DNA of 25,224 bases from assembly GCA_016193385.1 (NCBI GenBank), contig JACPSF010000270.1, forward strand, positions 1-25,224. The letters are read 5' to 3'. This DNA is from Deltaproteobacteria bacterium. Lineage in GTDB: Bacteria > Desulfobacterota_B > Binatia > UBA9968. Positions 1-7,641 of the stretch are shown here, in pieces. Below the pieces are notes generated by a model. That model worked only from the letters and a program-made list of their open reading frames with translations. It was not told the DNA's origin and did not search any database. Numbering within the stretch: position 1 is the first letter of the stretch; every line of letters starts with the position of its first letter. Both the position numbers and the translations under genes were made by a program.

Positions 1-765
<765 letters not shown>

Positions 766-785
766 TCACTGCGTTTCTTTAGTTA

Positions 786-815
786 CTTATAATGCTTCGG
801 TTCCCTATTTACCAA
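786..815 (-). promoter_or_regulatory. Putative katG promoter
   Basis: On the minus strand, TTGGTA (complement of 810-815) and TATAAG (complement of 786-791) are separated by 18 bp, a good sigma70 match. Transcription would start near 779, about 43 nt before the katG ATG. On the plus strand the overlapping TATAAT at 788-793 could serve as the -10 of oxyR, although no good -35 precedes it. The two promoters would then overlap face to face. Confidence 0.5.
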
Positions 816-851
816 TACATCTTTTAAATCTTTATGATAACCTCTACCTAT
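815..851 (+). promoter_or_regulatory. Putative OxyR tetramer binding site
   Basis: The OxyR consensus is two 15 bp ATAGnTnnnAnCTAT elements separated by 7 bp. The second element, 837-851 (ATAACCTCTACCTAT), matches 8 of 10 fixed positions. The first, 815-829 (ATACATCTTTTAAAT), matches 6 of 10 and sits at exactly the 7 bp spacing. The site directly abuts the -35 of katG, as expected for class I activation, and ends one base before the oxyR start codon, which would suit autorepression. Matches were counted by eye. Confidence 0.5.
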
Positions 852-852
852 T

Positions 853-1770
853 ATGAATTTCAGTCCTTACGCGTTTTCCCTTCGGCAGCTTCAATACATT
901 GTCGCGGTTGCCGATTTACTGAGTTTCAATCGCGCCGCCGATGAGTGTCATGTGTCTCAACCGTCGTTGAGCTTACAAATTGCTGAGCTCGAGCGTGTAT
1001 TGGCCATCACAATATTTGAGCGCGATCCTCACCGTGTTGCTTTGACCGTGGTGGGCAGGGATTTCGTCGAGAGTGCGCGTGCGGTATTGCACTCGGCCGA
1101 CGCACTGGTAGAAACAGCTCGGCGTTGCATCGATCCGTTCTCCGGCACTCTACGCATCGGCGTCATTCCGACAATTTCGCCTTATTGGTTACCTGAGTTG
1201 ACACCGGCCTTGCACAAGGCCTATCCGCATCTGACAGTGATTTGGTTGGAAGATAAGACTCATATACTCGTGCACGCCCTTCAATCGGGTGCTATCGACG
1301 CAGCTCTGCTGGCGCTAGAAGCGGAAATCGGGGATGTCGAGCGCGAGGTGATCGCAAAAGACCCATTTGTCTTGGTGGCGCCGGCGGGAAATCCACTCGT
1401 GGCGAAACGCGCACCCGCCAAGGCTGCCGAATTGCGCGGAGCAACCGTGATGGTACTCGAGGACGAACATTGCTTTGGCAAACAGGCTCTGGAGTTCTGC
1501 TTTCATGCCAAAGCGCAAGACCACCAGTTCCGAGGAACGAGTCTCGCCACCGTCATCAGCATGGGCGCGGGCGGCGTAGGAGTGACATTGTTGCCGACTC
1601 TCGCGGTGCGCAGCGAGGTACGAATTAATAATCTGCGTGTGCGCCGTTTCGCTGACACCGAGGCGGTTCGGACCATCGGTCTGGTGTGGCGCAAGAAATC
1701 TTCACTTGCACCAGCCTTGCGTAAGTTGGCGACCAGCATGAGTCAAGCTTATCCAAAGATTCAAAAGTAG
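853..1770 (+). CDS. oxyR: OxyR-type LysR-family peroxide-sensing regulator
   Basis: LysR-type regulator of 305 residues, the usual length. The N-terminal winged helix-turn-helix covers residues 8-67 (LRQLQYIVAVAD... FNRAADECHVSQPSLSLQIAELE), followed by a periplasmic-binding-protein-like effector domain from about residue 95. The OxyR redox pair is present: C207 and C216 in EDEHCFGKQALEFC, with the same 8-residue interval as C199/C208 of E. coli OxyR. This makes peroxide sensing by disulfide formation likely, with katG as divergent target. ATG 853 is the first start after an in-frame TAA at 838-840, but no Shine-Dalgarno precedes it and the putative operator reaches to base 851. The message may be poorly translated or nearly leaderless. 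Codon use is less GC-biased than in katG and the downstream genes. Confidence 0.92.
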   Translation: MNFSPYAFSLRQLQYIVAVADLLSFNRAADECHVSQPSLSLQIAELERVLAITIFERDPHRVALTVVGRDFVESARAVLHSADALVETARRCIDPFSGTLRIGVIPTISPYWLPELTPALHKAYPHLTVIWLEDKTHILVHALQSGAIDAALLALEAEIGDVEREVIAKDPFVLVAPAGNPLVAKRAPAKAAELRGATVMVLEDEHCFGKQALEFCFHAKAQDHQFRGTSLATVISMGAGGVGVTLLPTLAVRSEVRINNLRVRRFADTEAVRTIGLVWRKKSSLAPALRKLATSMSQAYPKIQK

Positions 1771-1821
1771 ACAGGCTCGACCATCCGGTGTTCTCTCCCG
1801 GAGGATCGAGAACCCTAAAGG

Positions 1822-1896
1822 CTCTATCAGATGGGGGTTCTTTAAAAAACCAAAGGCCCGATTCCCTTCTCAGACAGACCAATCCATCTGATAGAG
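1822..1896. repeat. Perfect 13 bp inverted repeat with a 49 bp interval
   Basis: CTCTATCAGATGG at 1822-1834 is exactly matched by CCATCTGATAGAG at 1884-1896. No target-site duplication is evident outside the arms and no reading frame lies between them. The interval carries a weaker inner pair (GGTTCTTT / AAAAAACC, one mismatch). It could be a small MITE-like element or a long-stem RNA. Confidence 0.7.
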
Positions 1897-1930
1897 AAAC
1901 GGGCTCCCGTCCTCAGTCCGACCTATACTC

Positions 1931-1979
1931 GGGCAGATCCTTTACCCCAAAGGGGTAAGTTCCGTGTTCCCTTCTGCCC
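1931..1979. repeat. Nested double-stem hairpin
   Basis: The outer arms GGGCAGA (1931-1937) and TCTGCCC (1973-1979) pair perfectly. Inside them TTACCCC-AAA-GGGGTAA (1942-1958) forms a second perfect 7 bp stem with a 3 nt loop. No T-tract follows, so this is not a standard intrinsic terminator on either strand. Confidence 0.6.
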
Positions 1980-2029
1980 TAGCTATCGACTGTTTAGACG
2001 CAGGTCACTGTAGTGAGATTCAGTAAGAT

Positions 2030-2056
2030 ACACAGATGAAACTCCATCCGTGTTTT
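2030..2056 (+). terminator. Weak hairpin followed by a short T-run
   Basis: ACACAGATG (2030-2038) pairs with CATCCGTGT (2045-2053) with one wobble, a 6 nt loop, and TTT next to the stem. It could end plus-strand transcripts coming from oxyR, but the T-run is short and it lies 260 bp past the oxyR stop. Confidence 0.3.
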
Positions 2057-2097
2057 ACAGGCGAGCAGAGATCTCTTCAGTAAGTAGCTGCTTAGTC

Positions 2098-3342
2098 TCA
2101 GTCGAACACCAGGCTCGCGAAGGTCACGGCAGAGCCGGTCTCACGGGTGAAGGCCTGACTGTACTTGAGGCATCTCCCGCGGCTTCCCTCCAGAAGATGA
2201 ATCAATGAATAGAGCGGCGCGAAGCCGCAAATGCGTCTGCGGTCCTGATCCTTGGCCACCTCGTGGAAGAAGCCCTCCGCGTCCGAGGAAGCGAGTCTTT
2301 CGATCAGGCGCTGATCCTCTTCTTCGACCCAGCGGAGAAATTCGGGTGTGAGCGGATCCTTGTCGCCAAATTGCGCTCCCACGTGAGCCAAATCGACGCC
2401 CGCAACCAGACAGATCTGCCTTGTCTCCTGCTTGATGAGCTCGCGGAGAGCTTCGAGGACGCTCACCGTTCGGGAGTCCTTCTCGGGGAGAGTGCGGCTC
2501 TGCACCATGGCGTGAAAAGAAACCAGCAACGGCACGATTTTAAAAGGCCTGCCGTTTCCCGCTGCCTCTGCCCGCAACTGGGAGACATATTTCAGATAGA
2601 CCACTTGAAACTCGAGCGAGTGTTCGGTGCGGTGGAGGTGCTCCTCGGCAAAGAGATCGCCGTCGCAACGCTCCTCCAGCTCCCGGATAAACTCCTTGTC
2701 GGTTTCGACGGGGCCCAGCGGAGTGGCAAAATCTTTGAGCGTCGCCGTAAACGGGCTATCGCCGCCGCAGTGGGAGGTGCCGAGGAGAATATAGAGGTCC
2801 GCCCCGGCGCTCTCCGCCAAGGGTTTATAGGCCCAGGCGTAGGCGGGCCCGCCGCGATGAAAGTCGATGTGCGGAGCGACGATGGCCTTGGGGGTCTGCG
2901 ACGCGCCAGCAGGTTTTGGCTCGCCGGGTCCGTTGGGATCCTGAAAGTGAAGTTGGAGCTGACCCCTGAGCTCGGCAGGATCTTCGCGATAGACCGTGCC
3001 GGCATGGGCGGGCGCGCGGATCGGTTGGCGACGGAATTCCTCGATAATTTTTGCCTGAAGCTCGAAAAAACGCTCGCTGTAAAGATAGCCGTGGTGCTCC
3101 AGAAGGTCCACCACCCGCTTTAGATCCTCGGTGAAGAGGATATCGCCAAACCTGCGACCGTAGGCCTCCTGGATATCGATCAAAGTGTGGCGCCCGTCAA
3201 AGTGACTGAGGATGAAGGAAGCCACGGGGGTGATCACCAGTGGCTGGGCATAATTCAGGGGATCTCTAAGGCAAACGAATGTCTCTCCCTGCCGCTGAAT
3301 CGGAAAGGCTTCGACGTGCCTGAGTCGCGGGCGGTCATCCAA
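2098..3342 (-). CDS. MEMO-family (AmmeMemoRadiSam system B) protein with PqqD-like N-terminus
   Basis: Protein of 414 residues. Residues about 110-414 are a MEMO/AmmeMemoRadiSam-B domain with the expected metal-site residues: H158 (APHIDFHRGG), H191 (LLGTSH) and C372 (ICGFAP). These align with H49, H81 and C244 of human MEMO1. HRTEHSLEFQ and GVDLAHVG are further family motifs. Residues about 3-90 look like a PqqD-type winged helix (PVASFILSHFDGRHTLIDI... VVDLLEHHGYL), an unusual addition. The start is inferred as the TTG at 3340-3342, because an in-frame TAG lies just upstream at 3346-3348. It then overlaps the sufT-like stop by 8 bp, suggesting translational coupling. The AmmeMemoRadiSam A and radical-SAM partners are not in the window. 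The biochemical function of bacterial members is unsettled. Confidence 0.88.
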   Translation of the reverse strand: MDDRPRLRHVEAFPIQRQGETFVCLRDPLNYAQPLVITPVASFILSHFDGRHTLIDIQEAYGRRFGDILFTEDLKRVVDLLEHHGYLYSERFFELQAKIIEEFRRQPIRAPAHAGTVYREDPAELRGQLQLHFQDPNGPGEPKPAGASQTPKAIVAPHIDFHRGGPAYAWAYKPLAESAGADLYILLGTSHCGGDSPFTATLKDFATPLGPVETDKEFIRELEERCDGDLFAEEHLHRTEHSLEFQVVYLKYVSQLRAEAAGNGRPFKIVPLLVSFHAMVQSRTLPEKDSRTVSVLEALRELIKQETRQICLVAGVDLAHVGAQFGDKDPLTPEFLRWVEEEDQRLIERLASSDAEGFFHEVAKDQDRRRICGFAPLYSLIHLLEGSRGRCLKYSQAFTRETGSAVTFASLVFD

Positions 3343-3634
3343 TTCCTAGCTTCTGCCTCGCCTCTTCGCTCATCATGCCGGGATCCCAGGGCGGATCCCA
3401 TACCAGGTCAACCGTGGCTTCCTTCACATCGGGAATCTCAAGAATTCTCTGCCGCGCCTGGGACGCAATGAAGCCTCCCATGCCGCAGCCAGGCGCCGTC
3501 AGCGTCATCTTCACGGCTACCCTGTCGCCCTCCACTTGGACGTCATAGATCAGGCCAAGATCCACGATGTTAACGGGAATCTCGGGATCATAGCAGTCCT
3601 GCAGCACTTCGTACACCTGTTCCTTGGTCGCCAC
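3335..3634 (-). CDS. SufT-like DUF59/MIP18-family Fe-S assembly protein
   Basis: A single DUF59 (MIP18) domain of 99 residues, close to the family's usual size. It has the conserved DPE at residues 16-18 (CYDPEIPVNIVDLGLIYDV) and the reactive-cysteine segment TAPGCGMGG with C50. The tail VDLVWDPPWDPGMMSEEARQKLGI is typical of SufT/PaaD-related proteins acting in Fe-S cluster maturation. The GTG start at 3632-3634 follows AAAGGAGGG at a 7 nt spacing; that site overlaps the end of the DUF971 gene. It is third in an operon mrp-DUF971-sufT-MEMO. Its precise client proteins cannot be read from the sequence. Confidence 0.9.
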   Translation of the reverse strand: MATKEQVYEVLQDCYDPEIPVNIVDLGLIYDVQVEGDRVAVKMTLTAPGCGMGGFIASQARQRILEIPDVKEATVDLVWDPPWDPGMMSEEARQKLGIG

Positions 3635-3637
3635 GGA

Positions 3638-3982
3638 TCAACCCTCCTTTTCCGCCGCGCCGGCCCTTGAAGACTTACACTGCGGGCACGGGCAGAGAGA
3701 TCGTAAATAATCAAAGGTATAGATGCCCGTGTTGTGGCCGTCTTCCCAGCCGAACTGGATCGCATAGTTGCCTACCGCGCTGATCTCTGCCAGCTGAGCG
3801 TTCAGCGCGGCGATGAATTTTATTTCGCCGCCATGCCCCTGGCACAGGGCGCAGGGGCAATACCCGCGCAGGTATTCCCGCGGATAGTCCCCCACGTGCC
3901 CGTCATCCCAGGTAACGCGCACCATGCCCTCTTGCCTCATATGGTTGATTTCAACCGGGACATGCCCGGACATCATAGCCAT
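3638..3982 (-). CDS. DUF971-domain protein
   Basis: Small protein of 114 residues matching DUF971, the domain also found at the N-terminus of gamma-butyrobetaine hydroxylases and fused to Mrp ATPases in some bacteria. Two Cys clusters are visible: YCPCALCQGH (C42, C44, C47) and LCPCPQC (C97, C99, C102). The family signature W-x-DGH-x-x-GIY-x-FDYLR lies between them (FGWEDGHNTGIYTFDYLRSL, 78-97). These clusters could bind zinc or an Fe-S cluster. The start ATG at 3980-3982 overlaps the Mrp stop codon as TGATG, so the two are translationally coupled. Later Met codons (residues 3 and 4) are possible starts. A role with Mrp in Fe-S handling is inferred from context. Confidence 0.88.
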   Translation of the reverse strand: MAMMSGHVPVEINHMRQEGMVRVTWDDGHVGDYPREYLRGYCPCALCQGHGGEIKFIAALNAQLAEISAVGNYAIQFGWEDGHNTGIYTFDYLRSLCPCPQCKSSRAGAAEKEG

Positions 3983-5082
3983 CAGCTCGTGACGATCTTG
4001 AGCGACTGCGCCCGCCGTGCCTTTTCGGAGACGATCGAGAGCTGCCCTGCCAGCTTCGCGGCGATCTCCAAAAAGATCCGGCTCACTTCCGAGCGGGGCT
4101 CCTGCACCAAAATGGGCACGCCCTTATCGCTCCCTTCGCGCAGCGAGGTGATGAGCGGGATCTCGCCCAAAAAGGGGATGTTGAAACGCTCGGCCGCGCG
4201 CTCGGCGCCGCCGCGAGAGAAGATTTCATGTTTCTTTTGGCATCCGTCGCAAATGAAGTAGCTCATGTTCTCAATGATCCCGATGATCGGAATCATCACT
4301 TTGTCAAACATGGACTTGGCGCGAATCACATCCGCGAGTGCGACGTCCTGCGGTGTCGCCACGAGGACGGCGCCGCTAACCTTGAGCTGCTGCGAAAAGG
4401 TGATTTGGACATCGCCGGTACCCGGGGGCATGTCAACGATGAGGTAGTCGAGATCCCCCCAGTGGACATCCGCCATCAGTTGATGCAGGGCCTTGCCCAG
4501 CATCGGCCCGCGCCAGATGACGGCCTGGTCCGGCTCGAGGAAGAACCCAATGGACATCACGGGAAGACCGTGGGCTAGCGGCGGCTTGAGCTTGTAGTCT
4601 CCATCGACGGCCACCTTCGTGGGCCCTTCCTTGACCCCCATGAGAATGGGGATCGAAGGCCCGTAGATATCCGCGTCCAGCAGGCCCGTAGCGGCCCCGT
4701 GCATCTTGAGCCCAACGGCTAAGTTGGCCGCCACGGTCGATTTGCCAACGCCACCCTTTCCCGCTGCCACCAGGACAACATTCTTGACCGTGGGCAACAG
4801 ATCCGTTTGACCTGCGCCCGACTTGCTACCCCGGACCTGCGCACCGAAAGATATCGCCAACTCTTTGACCCCATCGACTCCTGCCAGAACCCTTTTGCAA
4901 TCCTCTTCAATCCTCTCCCTGAGAGGACAGGCGGGCGTGGTCAGCTCGACGCTGAAGGCCACCTTGCCGTCTGTCACCTCAAGATTCTTCACCATACCCA
5001 GGCTCACGATGTCGCGGTGAAGCTCCGGGTCTTGAACCTTCTTGAGCGCCTCAAGCACCAATTGTTCGCTTACAGCCGACAC
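3982..5082 (-). CDS. Mrp/ApbC (NBP35-family) Fe-S carrier P-loop ATPase
   Basis: Cytoplasmic ATPase of 366 residues that assembles and transfers Fe-S clusters. An N-terminal DUF59 domain occupies residues 5-82 (DPELHRDIVSLGMV). The MinD-type ATPase follows, with deviant Walker A GKGGVGKST at 108-116, DADIYGPS at 136-143 and Walker B-like VDMPPGTGD at 216-224. The dimer-bridging CxxC is C278-D-G-C281, the Fe-S site in this family. The start is GTG at 5080-5082, preceded by AAAGGA at about 5 nt. It is the first gene of the leftward operon and overlaps DUF971 by one base. The separate SufT-like DUF59 protein downstream duplicates its own N-terminal domain type. Confidence 0.95.
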   Translation of the reverse strand: MSAVSEQLVLEALKKVQDPELHRDIVSLGMVKNLEVTDGKVAFSVELTTPACPLRERIEEDCKRVLAGVDGVKELAISFGAQVRGSKSGAGQTDLLPTVKNVVLVAAGKGGVGKSTVAANLAVGLKMHGAATGLLDADIYGPSIPILMGVKEGPTKVAVDGDYKLKPPLAHGLPVMSIGFFLEPDQAVIWRGPMLGKALHQLMADVHWGDLDYLIVDMPPGTGDVQITFSQQLKVSGAVLVATPQDVALADVIRAKSMFDKVMIPIIGIIENMSYFICDGCQKKHEIFSRGGAERAAERFNIPFLGEIPLITSLREGSDKGVPILVQEPRSEVSRIFLEIAAKLAGQLSIVSEKARRAQSLKIVTS

Positions 5083-5109
5083 AATTTTCCTTTCCGACTT
5101 AAGGAAAAA

Positions 5110-5139
5110 ACTATAGACCTATAAGGTCCGCAATGTCAA
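5110..5139 (-). promoter_or_regulatory. Promoter of the mrp operon
   Basis: On the minus strand a consensus TTGACA (complement of 5134-5139) and TATAGT (complement of 5110-5115) are 18 bp apart. Transcription would begin close to base 5103, about 20 nt before the GTG start of mrp. Confidence 0.6.
5116..5128. promoter_or_regulatory. Palindromic operator candidate in the mrp promoter spacer
   Basis: The perfect inverted repeat GACCT-ATA-AGGTC sits between the -35 and -10 elements of the mrp promoter, where a bound repressor would block RNA polymerase. The regulator is unknown. Confidence 0.45.
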
Positions 5140-5207
5140 TAGAACGGAAAAACGCAAGCAACTACGTCCCTTCCGGGCGCAGGAAGATAGTTCCGAACCT
5201 CACTTGC

Positions 5208-5236
5208 TTGATGCGGCTATCATAGTCTGCTAAAAT
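5208..5236 (+). promoter_or_regulatory. Promoter of the glycine-zipper lipoprotein genes
   Basis: TTGATG (5208-5213) and TAAAAT (5231-5236) are separated by exactly 17 bp. A strong AAGGAGGT ribosome binding site follows at about 5266-5273, 4 nt before the ATG at 5278. Confidence 0.6.
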
Positions 5237-5277
5237 TCATTCGTCTTTCCTAATCCGGCAAAAAAGAAGGAGGTATT

Positions 5278-5613
5278 ATGAAGCGCTACTTGATGGGTAT
5301 TGTAGTTCTGGCGTTGGTAGCCGGCCCTTTAGCCTGCTCCACTCCGCTATCCACGAGGGAAAAAGGGGCAGGAATCGGAGCCCTGGGAGGGGCTGCCGTG
5401 GGTGGCATTATTGGGAGTGCGGTAGGTCATCCCGGCGCAGGCGCGGCCATCGGAGGTGCCCTCGGGCTAGGAACCGGTGCCCTGGTTGGAGATCAAATGC
5501 AAGGCCAAGAGCAAAAGCAGCAGGAACAGCAGCGCCAGCTCGAGCAGAATCAGGCCGAGCTGGAGCGTCAGCGCAGAGAGCTTGAGCGACTCAAAAAAGA
5601 GCGAGAGTACTAA
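5278..5613 (+). CDS. Glycine-zipper lipoprotein (short paralogue)
   Basis: Predicted lipoprotein of 111 residues. MKRYLMGIVVLALVAGPLAC is a signal peptide ending at C20, with a somewhat irregular lipobox (PLAC). Residues 29-72 are a glycine-zipper segment rich in GxxxG (GAGIGALGGAAVGGIIGSAV, then GAGAAIGGALGLGTGALVGD), a type that packs in membranes. Residues 75-111 are a Q/E/R-rich coiled coil ending in KKEREY. The function is probably envelope-structural. It is the first of two tandem paralogues, 24 bp apart, that share the block from the lipid-anchored Cys to the start of the coiled coil. This copy lacks the OmpA domain of its neighbour. SD and promoter support the start. Confidence 0.88.
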   Translation: MKRYLMGIVVLALVAGPLACSTPLSTREKGAGIGALGGAAVGGIIGSAVGHPGAGAAIGGALGLGTGALVGDQMQGQEQKQQEQQRQLEQNQAELERQRRELERLKKEREY

Positions 5614-5637
5614 GCCGCTGAGATTCGTTCCGCCCCG

Positions 5638-6360
5638 ATGATTCGTCAAGCCCCCAAAAGTCCGCATCATGTCTTTGCCGTGTATGCGGCTTTCGTCCTC
5701 ACATTTTCTGCCGCCTGTTCCACGCCCCTCACGACGAGGGAGAAAGGCGCGGGCATCGGAGCACTCGGCGGCGCCGCAGCAGGCGGCATCATCGGTAGCG
5801 CCGTGGGGCATCCAGGGGCCGGAGCGGCGATCGGAGGGACCCTCGGGCTAGGAGCCGGCGCTCTGATCGGAGACCAACTCCAAGGCCAGGAGCAGCGACA
5901 ACAAGAGCAGCAGCAGAGAATCGAGCAACAAAAAACCGAGATCACAAAGAATCGCGCCCTGCTGGAAGAGTTAAGGCGTCACAACATCGAGGCCCGGGAG
6001 ACTGACCGCGGCGTGTCGGTAAACCTACCCAACGTGCTTTTTCAATTCAACAGCGCAGAACTGACCCCGGATGGCAGAGACCGGGTCAAGCAAATGTCCA
6101 GCATCGTGAAGGATAAAGCACAGGGAAGGAAGATCTCCGTGGAAGGACACGCGAGCCGCGAGCGGGCGGATCAAGAAGCTCACAACCAGGAACTCTCCGA
6201 GCGGCGCGCGCGTGCCGTGGCTGGAGGTCTCGAGAACAACGGCGTCGAGCGCAACCGGATCGTTGCCAGAGGGTTGGGGACTCGCTTCCCTGTCGCTTCC
6301 AACGAGACCGAGGAAGGACGCCGCAAAAACCGCCGGGTCGAGGTGACTATAGAGAATTAG
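5638..6360 (+). CDS. Glycine-zipper lipoprotein with C-terminal OmpA domain
   Basis: Outer-membrane-type protein of 240 residues. An N-terminal signal ends in FVLTFSAAC (C27), followed by a glycine zipper (36-80) almost identical to that of the preceding gene. A Gln-rich coiled coil (81-115) and an OmpA/Pal peptidoglycan-binding domain (about 123-240) complete it. OmpA motifs seen are VLFQFNSAELTPDGRDRVKQ, VEGHASRERADQEAHNQELS and the terminal GRRKNRRVEVTIEN. It probably tethers the outer membrane to the cell wall. The start at 5638 has no clear Shine-Dalgarno, so translation may depend on the upstream gene. Its stop overlaps the convergent plsY stop by 4 bp. Confidence 0.9.
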   Translation: MIRQAPKSPHHVFAVYAAFVLTFSAACSTPLTTREKGAGIGALGGAAAGGIIGSAVGHPGAGAAIGGTLGLGAGALIGDQLQGQEQRQQEQQQRIEQQKTEITKNRALLEELRRHNIEARETDRGVSVNLPNVLFQFNSAELTPDGRDRVKQMSSIVKDKAQGRKISVEGHASRERADQEAHNQELSERRARAVAGGLENNGVERNRIVARGLGTRFPVASNETEEGRRKNRRVEVTIEN

Positions 6361-6938
6361 AAGTTTACCCGCGGCTCGACGCCTGAAATCAGGCGCTGAA
6401 TGTTCTCCCAATGCCGGAAGATGATCCCCAAGGCCAAAAATAGGCTAAGGCCTACGACATACGCCGGATAGGAAAAAATCCACAGGACCACCGGGGCGAG
6501 CATGGCGGTCGTGAGTGAGGCGAGTGAAACGATTCGGCCGAGCCTCGCTACCAGGCAAAAGATCAGAATCAGTACCCCAGCCCCTAACGGAGCCAGAGCC
6601 AAAAACACTCCCAAAGAAGTTGCTACCCCTTTACCGCCCCGGAAACGAAGGAAGATCGGAAAGAGGTGGCCAAGGAATGCAACTAAAGCCACAAGACTTG
6701 TGATCGCGGGACCGAGAGATAGCTCGAGAGACGCGATAACCGGGATAAACCCTTTGGCGACATCCGCAACCAGCGTGATCAGACCCTGCCTTTTCCCCAC
6801 CACCCGGGCCACGTTGGTCGCGCCGACATTGCCGCTACCGGCCTGGCGCACATCCACCCCCGAAAAATAACCCAGAAGGAAACCTGTCGGCACGGAGCCA
6901 AGCAGGTAAGCGAAAAGGGTCATGAATACGGGCATCAT
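6357..6938 (-). CDS. plsY: Glycerol-3-phosphate acyltransferase PlsY
   Basis: Integral membrane enzyme that acylates glycerol-3-phosphate from acyl-phosphate, the first step of phospholipid synthesis. It has 193 residues with five or so membrane segments. All three PlsY motifs are visible: GSGNVGATN at 34-42, FRGGKGVAT at 99-107, and RHWENIQRL at 175-183, where the usual HRENI appears as HWENI. The phosphate-acyl partner PlsX is not in the window. The start could be Met1, Met2 or Met6, and no strong ribosome site distinguishes them. It converges tail-to-tail with the OmpA-domain gene, with stop codons overlapping. Confidence 0.95.
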   Translation of the reverse strand: MMPVFMTLFAYLLGSVPTGFLLGYFSGVDVRQAGSGNVGATNVARVVGKRQGLITLVADVAKGFIPVIASLELSLGPAITSLVALVAFLGHLFPIFLRFRGGKGVATSLGVFLALAPLGAGVLILIFCLVARLGRIVSLASLTTAMLAPVVLWIFSYPAYVVGLSLFLALGIIFRHWENIQRLISGVEPRVNF

Positions 6939-6968
6939 CGGGGCAGAGAAAGTTCTGGCGGTTATCCG

Positions 6969-7508
6969 TTAGAAACGCAGCTTGGTCTTTTTGATGCGGT
7001 CACGACGCAGATAGTAGTGCCCTCCACAGATCCATCCGAAGATAAAGATACAAAGGGCAACCCCGAACCACCCCAGCACTTCCCACTCTTTTCCCTCGAG
7101 CACTTTAATAATCGGCAGCGGCTGCCCTTTGGGGATCTGCGCGGCGGGTCGGGCAGAAGGGGCCGGTGGCAGATTTTCCCTTCGATCCTCGGTCGGAGGG
7201 GTGGCGTTTTTCTCCTTCTCCTGTGGGAGCTTGGCCCCTTCAGTGATCCGCACAAGCGATCGGTGAACATAACCTCGACGCCCATCCGGCAGCGAAACGA
7301 GGTACCAACTCCCGTCCTCTTTTTCCACCCTTACCTCCTGCCCTTCTCTGAGAATCTCTTTGGAAGGATGACTGACATCGGGACCGGAACGGAGATTCAC
7401 AAAACTTTCCCCGTAAATCCTTCCCTCGCTTCCCGTAAGCCCTGCCGCCAGCATCCCTGGCAGAAAAAGAAACAAGGATAGAGCGAGTGTGAAAAGGCCG
7501 CCGCTCAC
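6969..7508 (-). CDS. SH3b-domain protein with signal peptide and C-terminal membrane anchor
   Basis: Protein of 179 residues. Residues 1-22 are a hydrophobic signal (LFTLALSLFLFLPGMLAAG). Residues about 28-90 are a bacterial SH3 domain (ESFVNLRSGPDVS, SWYLVSLPDGRRGYVHRSLV). A proline/charge-rich linker covers 91-135, and a membrane segment at about 144-163 is followed by a very basic tail (RRDRIKKTKLRF). It resembles YgiM/TIGR04211-type SH3b proteins, probably with the SH3 domain in the periplasm. The start is GTG 7506-7508 behind GGAGGG at 8 nt. It lies upstream of plsY on the same strand with a 30 bp gap, so co-transcription is possible. The ligand is unknown. Confidence 0.82.
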   Translation of the reverse strand: MSGGLFTLALSLFLFLPGMLAAGLTGSEGRIYGESFVNLRSGPDVSHPSKEILREGQEVRVEKEDGSWYLVSLPDGRRGYVHRSLVRITEGAKLPQEKEKNATPPTEDRRENLPPAPSARPAAQIPKGQPLPIIKVLEGKEWEVLGWFGVALCIFIFGWICGGHYYLRRDRIKKTKLRF

Positions 7509-7641
7509 GCCGAAGCCCTCCGACCCTCTTTACCATATCTCGAATGAATTCCTCAAACTTTGCAGAGAACTCACCCCCGGTTTGCACCGGCGCGGGCACC
7601 CGGCAGGTACCGGAGGAACTACTTGGGGCTGACAGAAGAGA

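Larger units (their letters stand above)
1771..2097. other. Gene-free intergenic stretch with several inverted repeats
   Basis: This 327 bp stretch separates the oxyR stop from the convergent stop of the MEMO-family gene. I see no convincing reading frame, tRNA or insertion-sequence end. It contains at least four inverted repeats: 1795-1803, 1822-1896 (13 bp arms), nested stems at 1931-1979, and a hairpin at 2030-2056. There is also a small palindrome at 2005-2016 (TCACT-GT-AGTGA). Base composition is closer to even than in the flanking genes. It may be terminator material, an unrecognised RNA or a decayed mobile element. Confidence 0.6.

Noticed and set aside
2263..3123. Plus-strand open frame of 286 codons opposite the MEMO gene
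   Set aside because: No recognisable motif; the opposite frame has complete MEMO metal ligands and operon overlap.
6357..6360. Overlapping convergent stop codons of the OmpA-domain gene and plsY as a frameshift sign
   Set aside because: Both proteins have complete, normal C-termini, so this is simple close packing.
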